From Campylobacter concisus (GTDB taxonomy: Bacteria; Campylobacterota; Campylobacteria; Campylobacterales; Campylobacteraceae): a stretch of 64,000 nt of DNA. Position 1 is the stretch's first letter; each line of letters opens with the position of its first letter. The position numbers and the translations under genes were made by a program. The stretch covers positions 496,001 through 560,000 of the forward strand of contig NZ_CP049264.1 of assembly GCF_003048875.2 (NCBI RefSeq), given 5' to 3'. Of the stretch, positions 8,237 through 17,846 are shown piece by piece. A model generated the notes under the pieces. That model searched no databases, was not told the DNA's origin, and worked only from the letters and a program-made list of their open reading frames with translations.

Positions 8237-9271
8237 ATGAAAATTTTAGTCTCCGCTCTTGAGCCATCGGCAAATTTGCATTTAAAAGAAATTTTGAAAA
8301 ATTTCGAGGGCGAATTTGAGCTAATGGGAATTTTTAGCGAAGAGCTTGGCACGCCATATATGAAAAGCAGCGAGTTTTCAGCGATGGGCTTTGTCGAGGT
8401 TTTGCCACTCATTTTTAAGGCAAAAAAGGCGATGAAAGTGATGAGCCAGATGGCAAAAGAGGCTGATGCAGTGCTGCTAATAGATAGTCCAGCCTTTAAT
8501 CTGCCGCTTGCAAAGGCGATAAAAGAAGCTGGCGTAAAAGCGGCCGTGACATACTATATATTGCCTCAAGTTTGGGCGTGGAAGCCAAAAAGAGTGAGCG
8601 TTGTGGAGAGATACTGTGACAACCTTGCTTCGATTTTGCCATTTGATGCGAAATTTTATAGCCGCTCGACCTACGTGGGCCATCCTTTGATGGATGAGAT
8701 AAAACTTAAAAAAACCAGCCTAAGTAGCAGTGGTAAAGTGGCGTTTTTGCCAGGATCAAGAAGGTCAGAGATTTCTAGGCTTATGCCAGTTTATAGAGAG
8801 CTTGCTAAAAAGATAGAAGCAAAAAGGCTGCTTGTCGTGCCGCCATTTTTGCTTGATAAAGTGGGCGAAATTTATGGCGATGTGAGCGATTTTGAGGTCG
8901 TCTCAAACACGCCTGAAGCCTTGTATGAGAGCGACTTTGCCTTTGTTTGCTCTGGCACTGCTACGCTTGAAGCAGCGCTCATTGGCACGCCATTTGTGCT
9001 AGCATATAAGGCAAAAGCGATAGATGTTTTCATCGCTAGAAAATTTGTAAAGATCAAGCACGCGGGACTTGCAAATATAATGTTTGACTTCATGGGCAAA
9101 GAGCCGCTTCATGAGGAGTTTATCCAAGAGTTTGCAACTGCTGAAAATTTGCTAAGAGCTTACAAGAGCTGTGATAGGCAAAAATTTTTAAAAGGCTGTG
9201 ATGAGCTAAGGGCCTACCTAGGGCATGGCAGCAGTAAAAATGTAGTAAAAATTTTAAAAAATATGGAGTAA
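8237..9271 (+). CDS. lpxB: Lipid-A-disaccharide synthase LpxB
   Basis: LpxB (344 residues) is a GT19 glycosyltransferase that joins UDP-2,3-diacylglucosamine to lipid X to give lipid A disaccharide at the inner membrane. Motifs seen: EPSANLHLK near residue 9 (the usual form is GEASGD), [50 protein letters not shown] and [13 protein letters not shown]. Length is slightly below the E. coli enzyme (382), as in other campylobacters. greA follows 3 bases downstream, and an LpxH-like hydrolase, a neighbour in the lipid A pathway, comes after that. Confidence 0.93.
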   Translation: MKILVSALEPSANLHLKEILKNFEGEFELMGIFSEELGTPYMKSSEFSAMGFVEVLPLIFKAKKAMKVMSQMAKEADAVLLIDSPAFNLPLAKAIKEAGVKAAVTYYILPQVWAWKPKRVSVVERYCDNLASILPFDAKFYSRSTYVGHPLMDEIKLKKTSLSSSGKVAFLPGSRRSEISRLMPVYRELAKKIEAKRLLVVPPFLLDKVGEIYGDVSDFEVVSNTPEALYESDFAFVCSGTATLEAALIGTPFVLAYKAKAIDVFIARKFVKIKHAGLANIMFDFMGKEPLHEEFIQEFATAENLLRAYKSCDRQKFLKGCDELRAYLGHGSSKNVVKILKNME

Positions 9272-9274
9272 AAA

Positions 9275-9760
9275 ATGAGTGAACCAATGACAATGCACGG
9301 ATACGAGAAGATAGAAGCTGAGCTAAAGGATCTAAGGCTAGTGCAGCGTCCACAAATCGTAACAGAGATCGACATCGCAAGAAGCCATGGCGATCTAAAA
9401 GAAAATGCTGAGTATCACGCCGCAAAAGAGAAGCAAGCCTTTATAGACGCTAGGATCGCTGAGCTTAGCGCACTTTTAGCAAACGCAGAAGTGATCGATC
9501 CAAGTAGCTACGAGCATGATAGGGTAAGATTTGGCTCAAGTGTGACGATAATGGACGAAGAGACTGAGGTGGAGCATACTTACACGATAGTTGGCGTGAG
9601 TGAAAGTGACCTAGACAAGGGCTATATCTCGATAAACTCACCTCTTGCAAAGCAGCTTTTAGGCAAGGCTGAGGGCGATGAGGTGGCGCTAAATTTACCA
9701 AAAGGCAGAAGCGACGTTGAGATCGTTAAGATCTGCTACAAACCTATAAAATTTGACTAA
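9275..9760 (+). CDS. greA: Transcription elongation factor GreA
   Basis: This 161-residue factor has an N-terminal coiled coil (about residues 1-75) carrying the acidic tip [22 protein letters not shown], and a C-terminal FKBP-like domain with [16 protein letters not shown]. GreA enters the RNA polymerase secondary channel and stimulates cleavage of backtracked transcripts. Length is standard (158-162). It starts 3 bases after lpxB and is followed by a clear hairpin terminator. Confidence 0.96.
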   Translation: MSEPMTMHGYEKIEAELKDLRLVQRPQIVTEIDIARSHGDLKENAEYHAAKEKQAFIDARIAELSALLANAEVIDPSSYEHDRVRFGSSVTIMDEETEVEHTYTIVGVSESDLDKGYISINSPLAKQLLGKAEGDEVALNLPKGRSDVEIVKICYKPIKFD

Positions 9761-9773
9761 AAAGATGAGGCGA

Positions 9774-9799
9774 AGAGCTAAAAACTGCTTTTTGGCTCT
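9774..9799 (+). terminator. Terminator after greA
   Basis: AGAGCTAAAAA (9774-9784), loop CTGC, TTTTTGGCTCT (9789-9799). The 11-bp stem has one T-G pair and lies 14 bases after the greA stop, followed by AATTTTTA. Confidence 0.65.
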
Positions 9800-9823
9800 G
9801 CTAATTTTTAATTAAGGCAAAAT

Positions 9824-10615
9824 TTGAGCGAATACCTATATGCCCCCGTTATAAAAGAAGGCGCGATCTTTTTAGCTGATGCGCATGAAAATGTAAATAG
9901 AGATGGCTTTTTGAAATTCTTGCGCGCCGTTGATAGCGGAGAGATCAAGGAGCCACCGCAGATTTTCTTGCTTGGCGATATATTTGATTTTTTAACGGGC
10001 GATGGCGAATATACAAGAGGATTTTACGCTGAGCACTTAAGGCTTATAAACAAAATTTCACAAAAGGTGGAAATTTTTTACTTCGAGGGCAACCACGATT
10101 TTAGACTTTCAAATTTATTTAATAAAACTAGAGATTTTTGGGACAAAGGCGAGAGGCTAAGCTTTGAGGGGGTAAAGGTCTATGACATTAGCACTCAGCC
10201 AGTGAAATTTAGAACGATAAGCGGCGAGCACGTCCAGATCGCGCATGGAGATATATTTTTGCCTTTTATAGATAAGTATGCGCTTAGGTTTTTAAGGCTT
10301 AGATGGTTTTTGAAATTTATGAACGCGCTTGATAAAATTTTGGATTTTAAAATTTCAAAAGCGATACTAGCCAAACTTACTAATAAAAATCTGCACTATA
10401 AAATTTCAAACTTCAAGGAGCTAATGAGCAAGCATTTGCAGGGCTTTGACGCAAGTATAGTGATAGAGGGACACTATCATCAAGGTGAGCTATTTGATAT
10501 TTACGATAGATTTTATATAAATTTACCTTGTTTTGCATGCGAGCAAAGTTATTTTGTTGTAGAATACGCCCAGCAAAAGTTGAATTTGCTCAAAATGAGT
10601 TTGAAAGGACATTGA
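9824..10615 (+). CDS. Metallophosphoesterase, LpxH-like (UDP-2,3-diacylglucosamine hydrolase family)
   Basis: This 263-residue calcineurin-like phosphoesterase has the usual metal-ligand blocks: FLADAHE near residue 17, LGDIFD near 49, EGNHDFRL near 92, IAHGDIF near 140 and EGHYHQG near 212. In sequence order it resembles the LpxH/YbbF group, and lpxB nearby fits a lipid A role (cleaving UDP-diacylglucosamine to lipid X). It is somewhat longer than E. coli LpxH (240). The start is TTG 9824. The stop overlaps the cheV start as TGATG. I cannot rule out another phosphoesterase activity. Confidence 0.72.
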   Translation: MSEYLYAPVIKEGAIFLADAHENVNRDGFLKFLRAVDSGEIKEPPQIFLLGDIFDFLTGDGEYTRGFYAEHLRLINKISQKVEIFYFEGNHDFRLSNLFNKTRDFWDKGERLSFEGVKVYDISTQPVKFRTISGEHVQIAHGDIFLPFIDKYALRFLRLRWFLKFMNALDKILDFKISKAILAKLTNKNLHYKISNFKELMSKHLQGFDASIVIEGHYHQGELFDIYDRFYINLPCFACEQSYFVVEYAQQKLNLLKMSLKGH

Positions 10616-11568
10616 TGTTTGGAGACAACGTATTAAAAACGGGCTCAAACGAGATGGAACTTGTTGATTTTCGTATCTTTAAAAAGGCCGAAAACAAAGT
10701 ATATGAAGGAATATACGGAGTCAATGTCGCAAAGGTGCGGGAGATCATTAAGATGCCAAATCTTACCGAGCTTCCTGGCGTTCCTGAGTATATCGAGGGA
10801 ATTTTTGATTTAAGAGGTGTGGTTATCCCTGTTATAAATTTGGCAAGATGGATGAATATCGTCGAGCCAACTGAGGGTGTAGTCATAAAGCCACGTGTTA
10901 TTATCGCTGAATTTAGCGGTATATTGATCGGTTTTATCGTCCATGAGGCCAAGAGGATCAGACGTATAAACTGGAAAGACATAGAGCCTGCAAATTTTGC
11001 TGCTGGAGCCGGCACTCTAGATAAAGGCAAGATCACAGGTGTAACAAGAATAGAAAATGACGAAGTACTTCTTATCCTTGATCTTGAAAGCATCGTTGAA
11101 GAGCTAGGAATTTACTCACCAAAGATCGAATTTGACGTAACAGACGATCAAAAGATCAAAGGTGCTGCTTTGGTTCTAGATGATAGCTCAACTGCTAGAA
11201 AGCTAGTAAAAGACGCACTTGAGAAGATGGGCCTTAGCGTAGTTGAAGCTAAAAACGGCGTTGAGGGCTTAGAGAGGATGGAGGAGCTTTATCAAAGATA
11301 TGGAGATAACTTAACAAAAGAGCTTAGAGTTATCTTAAGTGATATCGAAATGCCACAAATGGATGGATACCGCTTTGCTTCAACTATTAAAAATGATGAG
11401 AGATTTAAAGATGTTCCAGTTGTGTTTAACTCTTCATTAAGCAACGAATTTAGTGAGGTTAAGAGTAAAGAAGCCGGTGGTGCTGCGTATCTTACAAAAT
11501 TTGATGCTGGTGTATTTTATCAAGAGGTGCTAAAAGTAATTGAAGCACATTCTAAATCTGCGAAGTGA
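10615..11568 (+). CDS. cheV: Chemotaxis coupling/response protein CheV
   Basis: This 317-residue protein has an N-terminal CheW-like domain (about residues 10-165: REIIKMPNLTELPGVPEYIEGIFDLRGVVIPVINLARW) and a C-terminal receiver domain (about 180-310). The receiver has the phospho-acceptor Asp243 in LSDIEMPQMDGYRF, the acidic pair in VLDDSS and the lysine in LTKFD. CheV couples receptors to CheA and may act as a phosphate sink. The open frame begins further upstream at 10528 inside the previous gene, but ATG 10615 follows AAAGGA and begins at the expected place. cheA follows 8 bases after the stop. Confidence 0.95.
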   Translation: MFGDNVLKTGSNEMELVDFRIFKKAENKVYEGIYGVNVAKVREIIKMPNLTELPGVPEYIEGIFDLRGVVIPVINLARWMNIVEPTEGVVIKPRVIIAEFSGILIGFIVHEAKRIRRINWKDIEPANFAAGAGTLDKGKITGVTRIENDEVLLILDLESIVEELGIYSPKIEFDVTDDQKIKGAALVLDDSSTARKLVKDALEKMGLSVVEAKNGVEGLERMEELYQRYGDNLTKELRVILSDIEMPQMDGYRFASTIKNDERFKDVPVVFNSSLSNEFSEVKSKEAGGAAYLTKFDAGVFYQEVLKVIEAHSKSAK

Positions 11569-11576
11569 GGTGAAGT

Positions 11577-13931
11577 ATGGATGATATGAAAGAAATAATG
11601 GAAGACTTTTTAATAGAGGCTTTCGAACTTATTGAGCAGATAGACCATGACCTTGTTGAACTAGAGGCAAACCCTGAAGATTTGGAGCTTTTAAATAGAA
11701 TTTTCCGTGTTGCTCACACAGTAAAAGGTAGCTCAAGCTTTTTAAATTTTGACGTTTTAACAGAGCTTACTCACCATATGGAGGATGTTTTAAACAAAGC
11801 TAGAAAAGGCGAGCTAAAGATCACTCCAGACATCATGGACGTTGTTCTTGAGTCAGTTGATATGATGAAAGGACTACTTGAGAGCATTAGAGATAACGGT
11901 AGTGACGCAGCCGCTGGCATTGATATTAAAAATATCTGCGCTAGTCTGACACAAATTTCTGAAGGTGAAGCCCCAAGCGCAGCCCCAGAAGTTCCAGCAG
12001 CAGCACCAGCTCCTGAGCCAGTAAAAGAGCCAGAACCTGTCGCGCCAGCTGAAGAAGCAGCTCCTGAAGTAAGCGATGCTGAGCTTTCAAAGCTAAGTGA
12101 CTCTGAGGTTGAAGCTGAGATAGAGAGACTTTTAAAAGTTAGAAAAGCAGAAGATCAAGCAAGACGTGCTTCAAAAGGCATAGCTCCAAAATCTCCTGAA
12201 GAGATAGCACCAGCTGCTAGCGCTGCACCAGCACCAGCACCTAAGCCAGCTCCTAGTAGAGAAAGAGATGCTGATAAAAAAGTGCCAGCAGCTAGTAGCA
12301 GCAGTGCAGTAGCACAAGAGCAAACGATACGTGTTGAAGTAAAAAGACTTGATCACTTGATGAATTTAATCGGCGAGCTTGTCCTTGGTAAAAACCGCCT
12401 ACTAAAAATTTATGATGACGTAGAAGAGAGATATGAGGGCGAGAAATTTCTTGAAGAGCTAAATCAAGTAGTTTCAAGCTTAAGCTTAGTTACGACTGAT
12501 ATTCAGCTTGCTGTTATGAAGACAAGGATGCTTCCGATAGCAAAAGTCTTTAATAAATTCCCACGTATGATACGTGATTTAAGCCGTGAGCTTGGCAAGC
12601 AGATCGACCTTGAAATTTCAGGTGAAGAGACTGAGCTTGATAAATCAATCGTTGAAGAGATCGGCGATCCTCTAGTTCACATCATTAGAAACTCATGCGA
12701 CCACGGTATCGAAGATCCTGAGACAAGAAAGGCAATGGGCAAACCTGAAAAAGGCCTTGTTCAGCTAAAAGCTTACAACGAGGGCAACCATATCGTTGTT
12801 GAGATAGTTGATGATGGTAAGGGCTTAGATGCTGATATGCTTAAAGCTAAGTCGATAGAAAAAGGCATCATCACTGAGCGTGAAGCCGATGCGATGAGCG
12901 AGAAAGAGGCGTTTGGTCTTATATTTAAGCCAGGATTTTCAACTGCAGCCAAGGTTACAAACGTATCTGGTCGTGGTGTTGGTATGGACGTTGTTAAGAC
13001 AAACATTGAAAAACTAAATGGTATCATTGATATCGAGAGTGAAGTTGGAAAAGGCACAGTTATGAAGCTTAAAATTCCACTCACACTTGCGATCATTCAG
13101 TCACTTCTTGTCGGAACACAAGAGGAATTTTATGCGATACCACTTGCGAGCGTTCTTGAGACTGTTCGCGTGCCGATCGATGATATTTACACGATCGATG
13201 GTAAAAACGTTTTAAGACTAAGAGATGAGGTCTTATCTCTTGTTAGACTTTCAGATGTCTTTGGTGTCAATAAAGTCTTTGACGGCGGAGATCAAACTTA
13301 CGTCGTTATCATCGGTGTTGCTGAGGCAAAACTGGGTATCATAGTAGATACTTTAGTTGGTCAAGAAGAGATCGTTATTAAGTCAATGGGTGATTATTTA
13401 CAAAATATCCCAGGCATCGCTGGAGCTACTATTAGAGGCGATGGCCGCGTAACTCTTATCATAGACGTTGGTGCTATGATGGAGATGGCAAAGGATATTA
13501 AGGTAAATATTAGAGCCGAAATGGAAGATAGCACTAAAGCAAAAGAGAAACCAAGCGATTATAAGGTCCTAATCGTTGATGACTCTAAGATGGATAGAAC
13601 CATCATGCAAAAGTCGCTTGAGCCAATCGGCGTCACAATAATAGAAGCAACTAACGGAGTAGAAGCACTCAATATAATTAAATCAGGCGAGCATGCATTT
13701 GATGCGGTGCTCATTGATATTGAGATGCCAAGGATGGACGGATATACTCTAGCTGGTGAAATTCGCAAATACTCTAAGTATCGCACTTTACCGCTAATAG
13801 CAGTAACATCAAGAACGTCTAAAACTGATAGATTGCGCGGAGTAGAGGTTGGTATGACAGAATATATCACAAAACCATATTCGTCAGAGTACCTTGAAAA
13901 CGTTGTTAGAAAAAATATTAAATTAGGTTAG
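11577..13931 (+). CDS. cheA: Chemotaxis histidine kinase CheA with C-terminal receiver (CheAY)
   Basis: Domains of this 784-residue protein in order: Hpt with phospho-histidine 47 in RVAHTVKGSS (1-110); a Pro/Ala-rich linker (about 130-240); the dimerisation helices; the HATPase with N box HIIRNSCDHGIEDPE and G boxes DDGKGLD and GRGVGMDVV (about 345-500); the CheW-like domain (about 505-640); and a receiver domain (about 655-784) with Asp714 in LIDIEMPRMDGYTL. The fused receiver is typical of Campylobacter and Helicobacter and is thought to work as a phosphate sink. It receives signals through CheW/CheV and phosphorylates CheY, whose gene is not in this window. Confidence 0.97.
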   Translation: MDDMKEIMEDFLIEAFELIEQIDHDLVELEANPEDLELLNRIFRVAHTVKGSSSFLNFDVLTELTHHMEDVLNKARKGELKITPDIMDVVLESVDMMKGLLESIRDNGSDAAAGIDIKNICASLTQISEGEAPSAAPEVPAAAPAPEPVKEPEPVAPAEEAAPEVSDAELSKLSDSEVEAEIERLLKVRKAEDQARRASKGIAPKSPEEIAPAASAAPAPAPKPAPSRERDADKKVPAASSSSAVAQEQTIRVEVKRLDHLMNLIGELVLGKNRLLKIYDDVEERYEGEKFLEELNQVVSSLSLVTTDIQLAVMKTRMLPIAKVFNKFPRMIRDLSRELGKQIDLEISGEETELDKSIVEEIGDPLVHIIRNSCDHGIEDPETRKAMGKPEKGLVQLKAYNEGNHIVVEIVDDGKGLDADMLKAKSIEKGIITEREADAMSEKEAFGLIFKPGFSTAAKVTNVSGRGVGMDVVKTNIEKLNGIIDIESEVGKGTVMKLKIPLTLAIIQSLLVGTQEEFYAIPLASVLETVRVPIDDIYTIDGKNVLRLRDEVLSLVRLSDVFGVNKVFDGGDQTYVVIIGVAEAKLGIIVDTLVGQEEIVIKSMGDYLQNIPGIAGATIRGDGRVTLIIDVGAMMEMAKDIKVNIRAEMEDSTKAKEKPSDYKVLIVDDSKMDRTIMQKSLEPIGVTIIEATNGVEALNIIKSGEHAFDAVLIDIEMPRMDGYTLAGEIRKYSKYRTLPLIAVTSRTSKTDRLRGVEVGMTEYITKPYSSEYLENVVRKNIKLG

Positions 13932-13941
13932 GGGTTAGGCG

Positions 13942-14439
13942 ATGAATGATAAACTAAACCAAGTTTTAAGCAAACAAAAACAGCAAATTGACGAGCCTGA
14001 GATAAAAAACAACGAAGATATAGTCCAATTAGTAGGCTTCGTTGTTGGCGAAGAAGAGTATGCGATACCTATTTTAAATATCCAAGAGATAATCAAGCCT
14101 ATCGAATACACCCGTGTTCCTAGCGTGCCTGACTATGTTCTTGGTGTCTTTAACCTACGTGGAAACGTTATCCCGCTTATTGATTTGCGAAAACGTTTTT
14201 CACTAAATGTTACAAAGCAAAGCTCAAATACAAGATATATCGTCATGAAAGATGAGGATAACATCGCAGGCTTCGTGATAGACCGCTTGACGGAGGCTAT
14301 CAGAATAGACCGTAACAGGATTGATCCGCCGCCAGAGACTTTGGTAAAAGACAAAGGCATGATCTATGGTATCGGCAAACGTGATCAAAATATCCTTACG
14401 ATTTTAAAGGTTGAGAGCCTTTTAAAGCGTGATTTTTAG
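13942..14439 (+). CDS. cheW: Chemotaxis coupling protein CheW
   Basis: This is a 165-residue single CheW-like domain: VGFVVGEEEYAIPILNIQEIIKP, RVPSVPDYVLGVFNLRGNVIPLIDLRKRF and a closing IYGIGKRDQNILTILKVESLL. It bridges chemoreceptor tips and the CheA P5 domain. It is the last gene of cheV-cheA-cheW, 10 bases after cheA; serB follows 8 bases later. Confidence 0.96.
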   Translation: MNDKLNQVLSKQKQQIDEPEIKNNEDIVQLVGFVVGEEEYAIPILNIQEIIKPIEYTRVPSVPDYVLGVFNLRGNVIPLIDLRKRFSLNVTKQSSNTRYIVMKDEDNIAGFVIDRLTEAIRIDRNRIDPPPETLVKDKGMIYGIGKRDQNILTILKVESLLKRDF

Positions 14440-14447
14440 GGCATAGC

Positions 14448-15074
14448 TTGATAAAACTTTGTGTTTTTGACTTTGACTCTACGATAATGGACGGCGAGAC
14501 GATTGATATCCTCGCCGCCGCTAATAACGCCAGCGATGAGGTGGCTAGCATAACGAAGCGTTCGATGAACGGCGAACTTGATTTTTTTGAAAGTCTTACA
14601 GCAAGAGTAAAATTTTTAAAAGGAATGCCACTTTCAAAAGCAGATGAAATTTGTAAAAATTTACCCATCATGCCAGGAGCTAGCGAGCTTATAGCTGCTC
14701 TAAAGCAAAAGGATATAAAAGTCGTGGTCTTTAGTGGTGGTTTTCACATCGCAACTGATAAGATGCAAGAAAAACTTAAATTTGACGCAAATTTTGCAAA
14801 TATCTTGCACCACAAAGATGGAATTTTAACAGGTGAAGTTGGCGGAGAGATGATGTTTGGTAGCTCAAAAGGCGAGATGATAGATCGCTTAAAGGGGCTA
14901 TTAAATTTAGATAAAAGTGAGATCATGTGCGTTGGCGACGGAGCCAATGACGTATCTATGTTTAGAAAATGTGATCTAAAAATTGCCTTTTGTGCGAAAG
15001 AAATTTTAAAAAAAGAGGCGACGCATTGCGTGGATGTCAAAGATCTGCGTGAAATTTTAAATTTTATAAGGTGA
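14448..15074 (+). CDS. serB: Phosphoserine phosphatase SerB
   Basis: This 208-residue HAD-superfamily enzyme makes serine from phosphoserine. The nucleophile motif DFDSTIMDGE (Asp8 and Asp10) is near the N-terminus, VFSGGFHIATDKM carries motif II, and GDGANDVSMF carries the motif IV metal ligands. The start is TTG 14448, the only start that keeps the whole motif I strand. serC, the preceding step, is in the same window at 32240. tal follows 4 bases downstream. Confidence 0.94.
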   Translation: MIKLCVFDFDSTIMDGETIDILAAANNASDEVASITKRSMNGELDFFESLTARVKFLKGMPLSKADEICKNLPIMPGASELIAALKQKDIKVVVFSGGFHIATDKMQEKLKFDANFANILHHKDGILTGEVGGEMMFGSSKGEMIDRLKGLLNLDKSEIMCVGDGANDVSMFRKCDLKIAFCAKEILKKEATHCVDVKDLREILNFIR

Positions 15075-15078
15075 AAAA

Positions 15079-16071
15079 ATGTATGACAATGAAGCTAAAT
15101 TTTCTCTTTGGTGTGACTTTATAGAGAGAGATTTTTTACAAAACGAATTCAACTCTTTATTAGAAAAAGGCGTTATAAACGGAGCTACAAGCAACCCAGC
15201 TATCTTTAAAACAGCTTTTGCATCACCTGCTTACAAACAGATCATACAAAATAGCAACAAGCGTCATCCAAAAGATCTTTATGAAATTTTAGCGACCCAA
15301 GATATCAAGATCGCCGCATGTAAAATGTTAAAAAACTACGCAAATGGCGATGATGGCTTTGTTAGCATCGAGGTCGATCCAAATTTAAGTGGCGAAACAG
15401 CTGCGACGATAGAAGAGGGCATCAGGCTTCACAACCTTATCTCAATGCCAAATGTTATGATAAAAATTCCAGCCACAAAAGAGGGTTATGAAGCGATGAG
15501 CGCGCTCATGGCAAGAGGCATCAGCGTAAATGCGACGCTCATTTTCTCGCCAGATCAGGCCAAAAACTGCCTAGAGGCTTTTAAAGAGGGTAGCAAAGCT
15601 TACGCAAGCCGCTTTGTGGATACGACGATGCCAAAAGGTGTGATCAGCGTTTTTGTTAGTAGATTTGATAGAAAGCTTGATGAGACAATGTCTGCAAAGA
15701 GCCTACCAACAGGGCAGATCGGCATAATGAACGCTGCGAATATCTATCATATCATTGAGGATTTTGGCTTAGAAAACGTAAGGACACTTTTTGCAAGCAC
15801 TGGCGTAAAAGGTGGTGGTTTAAGAGGGGATTATTACGTTAGAGAGCTAATGTATAAAAACTCTATAAACACAGCTCCGATAGATACTATAAAAGAATTT
15901 ATAAAAGAAAAAGCCGAGGCAAAAAATGCCCCTAGCAAAGAGAATATCTCAAGCTTTTTTCACATCATAAAAAATAATGAAATCGATATAAATGCTACTT
16001 ATAAAGAGCTTTTAAATGACGGCTTAAAGCAGTTTGTTGCAGCATTTGATGAGATTATGAAATCACTTTAA
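15079..16071 (+). CDS. tal: Transaldolase
   Basis: This 330-residue pentose-phosphate enzyme interconverts sedoheptulose-7-P and glyceraldehyde-3-P with erythrose-4-P and fructose-6-P. Early residues GATSNPAIFKTA, the Schiff-base lysine region NVMIKIPATKEG, VNATLIFSPDQA and FVSRFDRKLD are transaldolase signatures. Its TAA overlaps the ATG of pilT, so the two genes are translationally coupled although unrelated in function. Confidence 0.94.
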   Translation: MYDNEAKFSLWCDFIERDFLQNEFNSLLEKGVINGATSNPAIFKTAFASPAYKQIIQNSNKRHPKDLYEILATQDIKIAACKMLKNYANGDDGFVSIEVDPNLSGETAATIEEGIRLHNLISMPNVMIKIPATKEGYEAMSALMARGISVNATLIFSPDQAKNCLEAFKEGSKAYASRFVDTTMPKGVISVFVSRFDRKLDETMSAKSLPTGQIGIMNAANIYHIIEDFGLENVRTLFASTGVKGGGLRGDYYVRELMYKNSINTAPIDTIKEFIKEKAEAKNAPSKENISSFFHIIKNNEIDINATYKELLNDGLKQFVAAFDEIMKSL

Positions 16072-17231
16072 TGACCAAACAAGACCTAGACTCATATCTG
16101 TGCTCTTTAGTTGATAAAGGCGGCAGCGATCTTCATCTAAAGTCTGCAAGCCTTGTTTATGGCAGATTTAATGGTGAGATCATGCCACTTAGCGAAGAAA
16201 ATTTAGACCCAAGTGACGCAGTGGCTATCGCAAAAGAGCTTTTGGGAGCTAAATTTGATGAGTTTATGGATAAAAAAGACATAGATTTTTCTTATAAACT
16301 AAATGATGAGTACTGCTTTCGTGTAAATATGTTTTTGCAGATAAATGGAATTTCTGCTGTCTTTCGTGTCACTCCAACGAAAATCCCAACCATAAAAGAT
16401 CTAAATTTACCAAGCGTGATAGAAAAAATTTGTACAGAGACCACTCGTGGCATCATTTTAGTGACTGGCCCAACTGGAAGTGGCAAGACGACAACGCTTG
16501 CAAGCATGATAAATTTCATAAACCAGACAAAAAGATCGCACATCGTAACCATTGAAGATCCGATTGAATACGTATTTAACGACGATAAAAGCATAATCAA
16601 TCAGCGCTCTATCGGGGCAGATGCGCTAAATTTCTCAGATGCGCTACGAGCTTCACTTAGAGAAGATCCTGACATCATTTTGGTGGGTGAGATGAGAGAT
16701 CTTGAGACGATTGAGACTGCCATTAGAGCCGCAGAGACTGGACACTTGGTGCTTTCGACACTTCACACGCTTGATGCAAAAGAGAGCGTAAATAGAATAG
16801 TAAATAGCTTCCCGCAAGGCGAGCGAGATAAAGTCAGCCTTATGTTCTCTTCAGTGCTTGCTTGTGTCATCTCACAAAGGCTAGTTAAGACGCTTTTTGG
16901 CACAAGACGCCCAGCAGTCGAGATCATGAGAAAAAATACCCGCATAAAAGAGCTCATATCTGAAGAGAAATTTGATGAGATCGATCTTGCCATAGCTGAG
17001 TCAAAAAATACTTATGGCATGCAAACTTTTGATCAGCACCTGCTTGAACTTTATGAAAATAAGATAATTAGTGCCGAAGTGGCGCTTGATAATGCTAGCA
17101 ATAGGGGCGATTTGCAGCTTAAGATAAAAAGCTCAAATGTAGCAGGCTTTAGCTTTGAAAATGGTGTAAATTTTGGCAAACCTCAAAGCAAACAAGATCA
17201 ACCTGAAGTGATCGCACTTAAAGAAATTTAG
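16071..17231 (+). CDS. pilT: PilT-type retraction ATPase
   Basis: This 386-residue protein belongs to the type II/IV secretion ATPases. Walker A is GPTGSGKTTT (near 133-141), the Asp box is TIEDPIEYVF, Walker B is DPDIILVGEMRDLETIETAIRAAETGHLV, and the His box is STLHTLDAKESVNRIV. The AIRAAETGHLV form and the lack of a PilB-type N-terminal domain or zinc motif identify PilT, which powers retraction of type IV or competence pili. No pilus genes lie nearby; it is coupled to tal by a one-base overlap. Confidence 0.87.
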   Translation: MTKQDLDSYLCSLVDKGGSDLHLKSASLVYGRFNGEIMPLSEENLDPSDAVAIAKELLGAKFDEFMDKKDIDFSYKLNDEYCFRVNMFLQINGISAVFRVTPTKIPTIKDLNLPSVIEKICTETTRGIILVTGPTGSGKTTTLASMINFINQTKRSHIVTIEDPIEYVFNDDKSIINQRSIGADALNFSDALRASLREDPDIILVGEMRDLETIETAIRAAETGHLVLSTLHTLDAKESVNRIVNSFPQGERDKVSLMFSSVLACVISQRLVKTLFGTRRPAVEIMRKNTRIKELISEEKFDEIDLAIAESKNTYGMQTFDQHLLELYENKIISAEVALDNASNRGDLQLKIKSSNVAGFSFENGVNFGKPQSKQDQPEVIALKEI

Positions 17232-17235
17232 TAAG

Positions 17236-17258
17236 CTTTATGTGAAATTTATAAAGCA
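17236..17258 (+). terminator. Hairpin between pilT and rplY
   Basis: GCTTTAT (17236-17242) pairs with ATAAAGC (17252-17258) around a 9-base loop, just after the pilT stop. TAAAAT at 17265-17270 is a possible -10 element for rplY. Confidence 0.45.
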
Positions 17259-17298
17259 TTAGATAAAATCAGCACCTATTTTTTATGAAAGGAAAACG

Positions 17299-17835
17299 AT
17301 GTTAGAAGGAATCGTTAGAGAGAGTATCGGTAAGAAGTCTGCGAAGGCTTTGAGAAGAGATGGTTATCTAATCGCCAACATTTATGGCAAGGGATTAGAG
17401 AATGTTGCAGCTGCTTTTAAAGTCAATGACTTTATAAAAGAGGCACGCAAAAAAGAGAGCCTTGCTTTTGATGTAAAAGTAGGCGGAAAAGTTTATAATG
17501 TCGTTATTGTTGATTACCAAAGAGATGTTGTTACAAGCGATCTTAAACACGTAGATCTAAAAGTAGCACTTCCAGGCGTTTTATCAAAATATATGATCCC
17601 AGTTAAGCCAGTTGGAACACCTATTGGTCTTAAAAACAAGGGTGTTTTGATCCAGTCAAAAAGACGTCTTTGCGTAAAATGCACGGCTGAAAATTTACCA
17701 AATTCATTTGACATTGATGTAAGCAAACTTGACATTGATGATACGATTTTGGTTCGTGATATCACAGCTCCTAAAGGCGTTACTATCATTGACGCTGACC
17801 GTGTTGCGGTACTTGGAGTTATTAAAGCTAAATAA
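17299..17835 (+). CDS. rplY: 50S ribosomal protein bL25 (CTC form)
   Basis: This 178-residue protein has an N-terminal 5S-rRNA-binding L25 domain (about 1-90: [28 protein letters not shown]) and a C-terminal TL5/CTC beta domain (about 95-178: [23 protein letters not shown]). It binds 5S rRNA in the large subunit. Length matches the long, general stress-type form. pth follows 11 bases downstream, the usual rplY-pth pair. Confidence 0.95.
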   Translation: MLEGIVRESIGKKSAKALRRDGYLIANIYGKGLENVAAAFKVNDFIKEARKKESLAFDVKVGGKVYNVVIVDYQRDVVTSDLKHVDLKVALPGVLSKYMIPVKPVGTPIGLKNKGVLIQSKRRLCVKCTAENLPNSFDIDVSKLDIDDTILVRDITAPKGVTIIDADRVAVLGVIKAK

Positions 17836-17846
17836 AAAGGGCTTTT

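Noticed and set aside
10590-11093. 167-codon minus-strand open frame
   Set aside because: Antisense to cheV with no ribosome site or domain.
12171-12477. Two Cys/Trp/Ser-rich minus-strand frames
   Set aside because: Shadows of the Pro/Ala-rich linker and following part of CheA.
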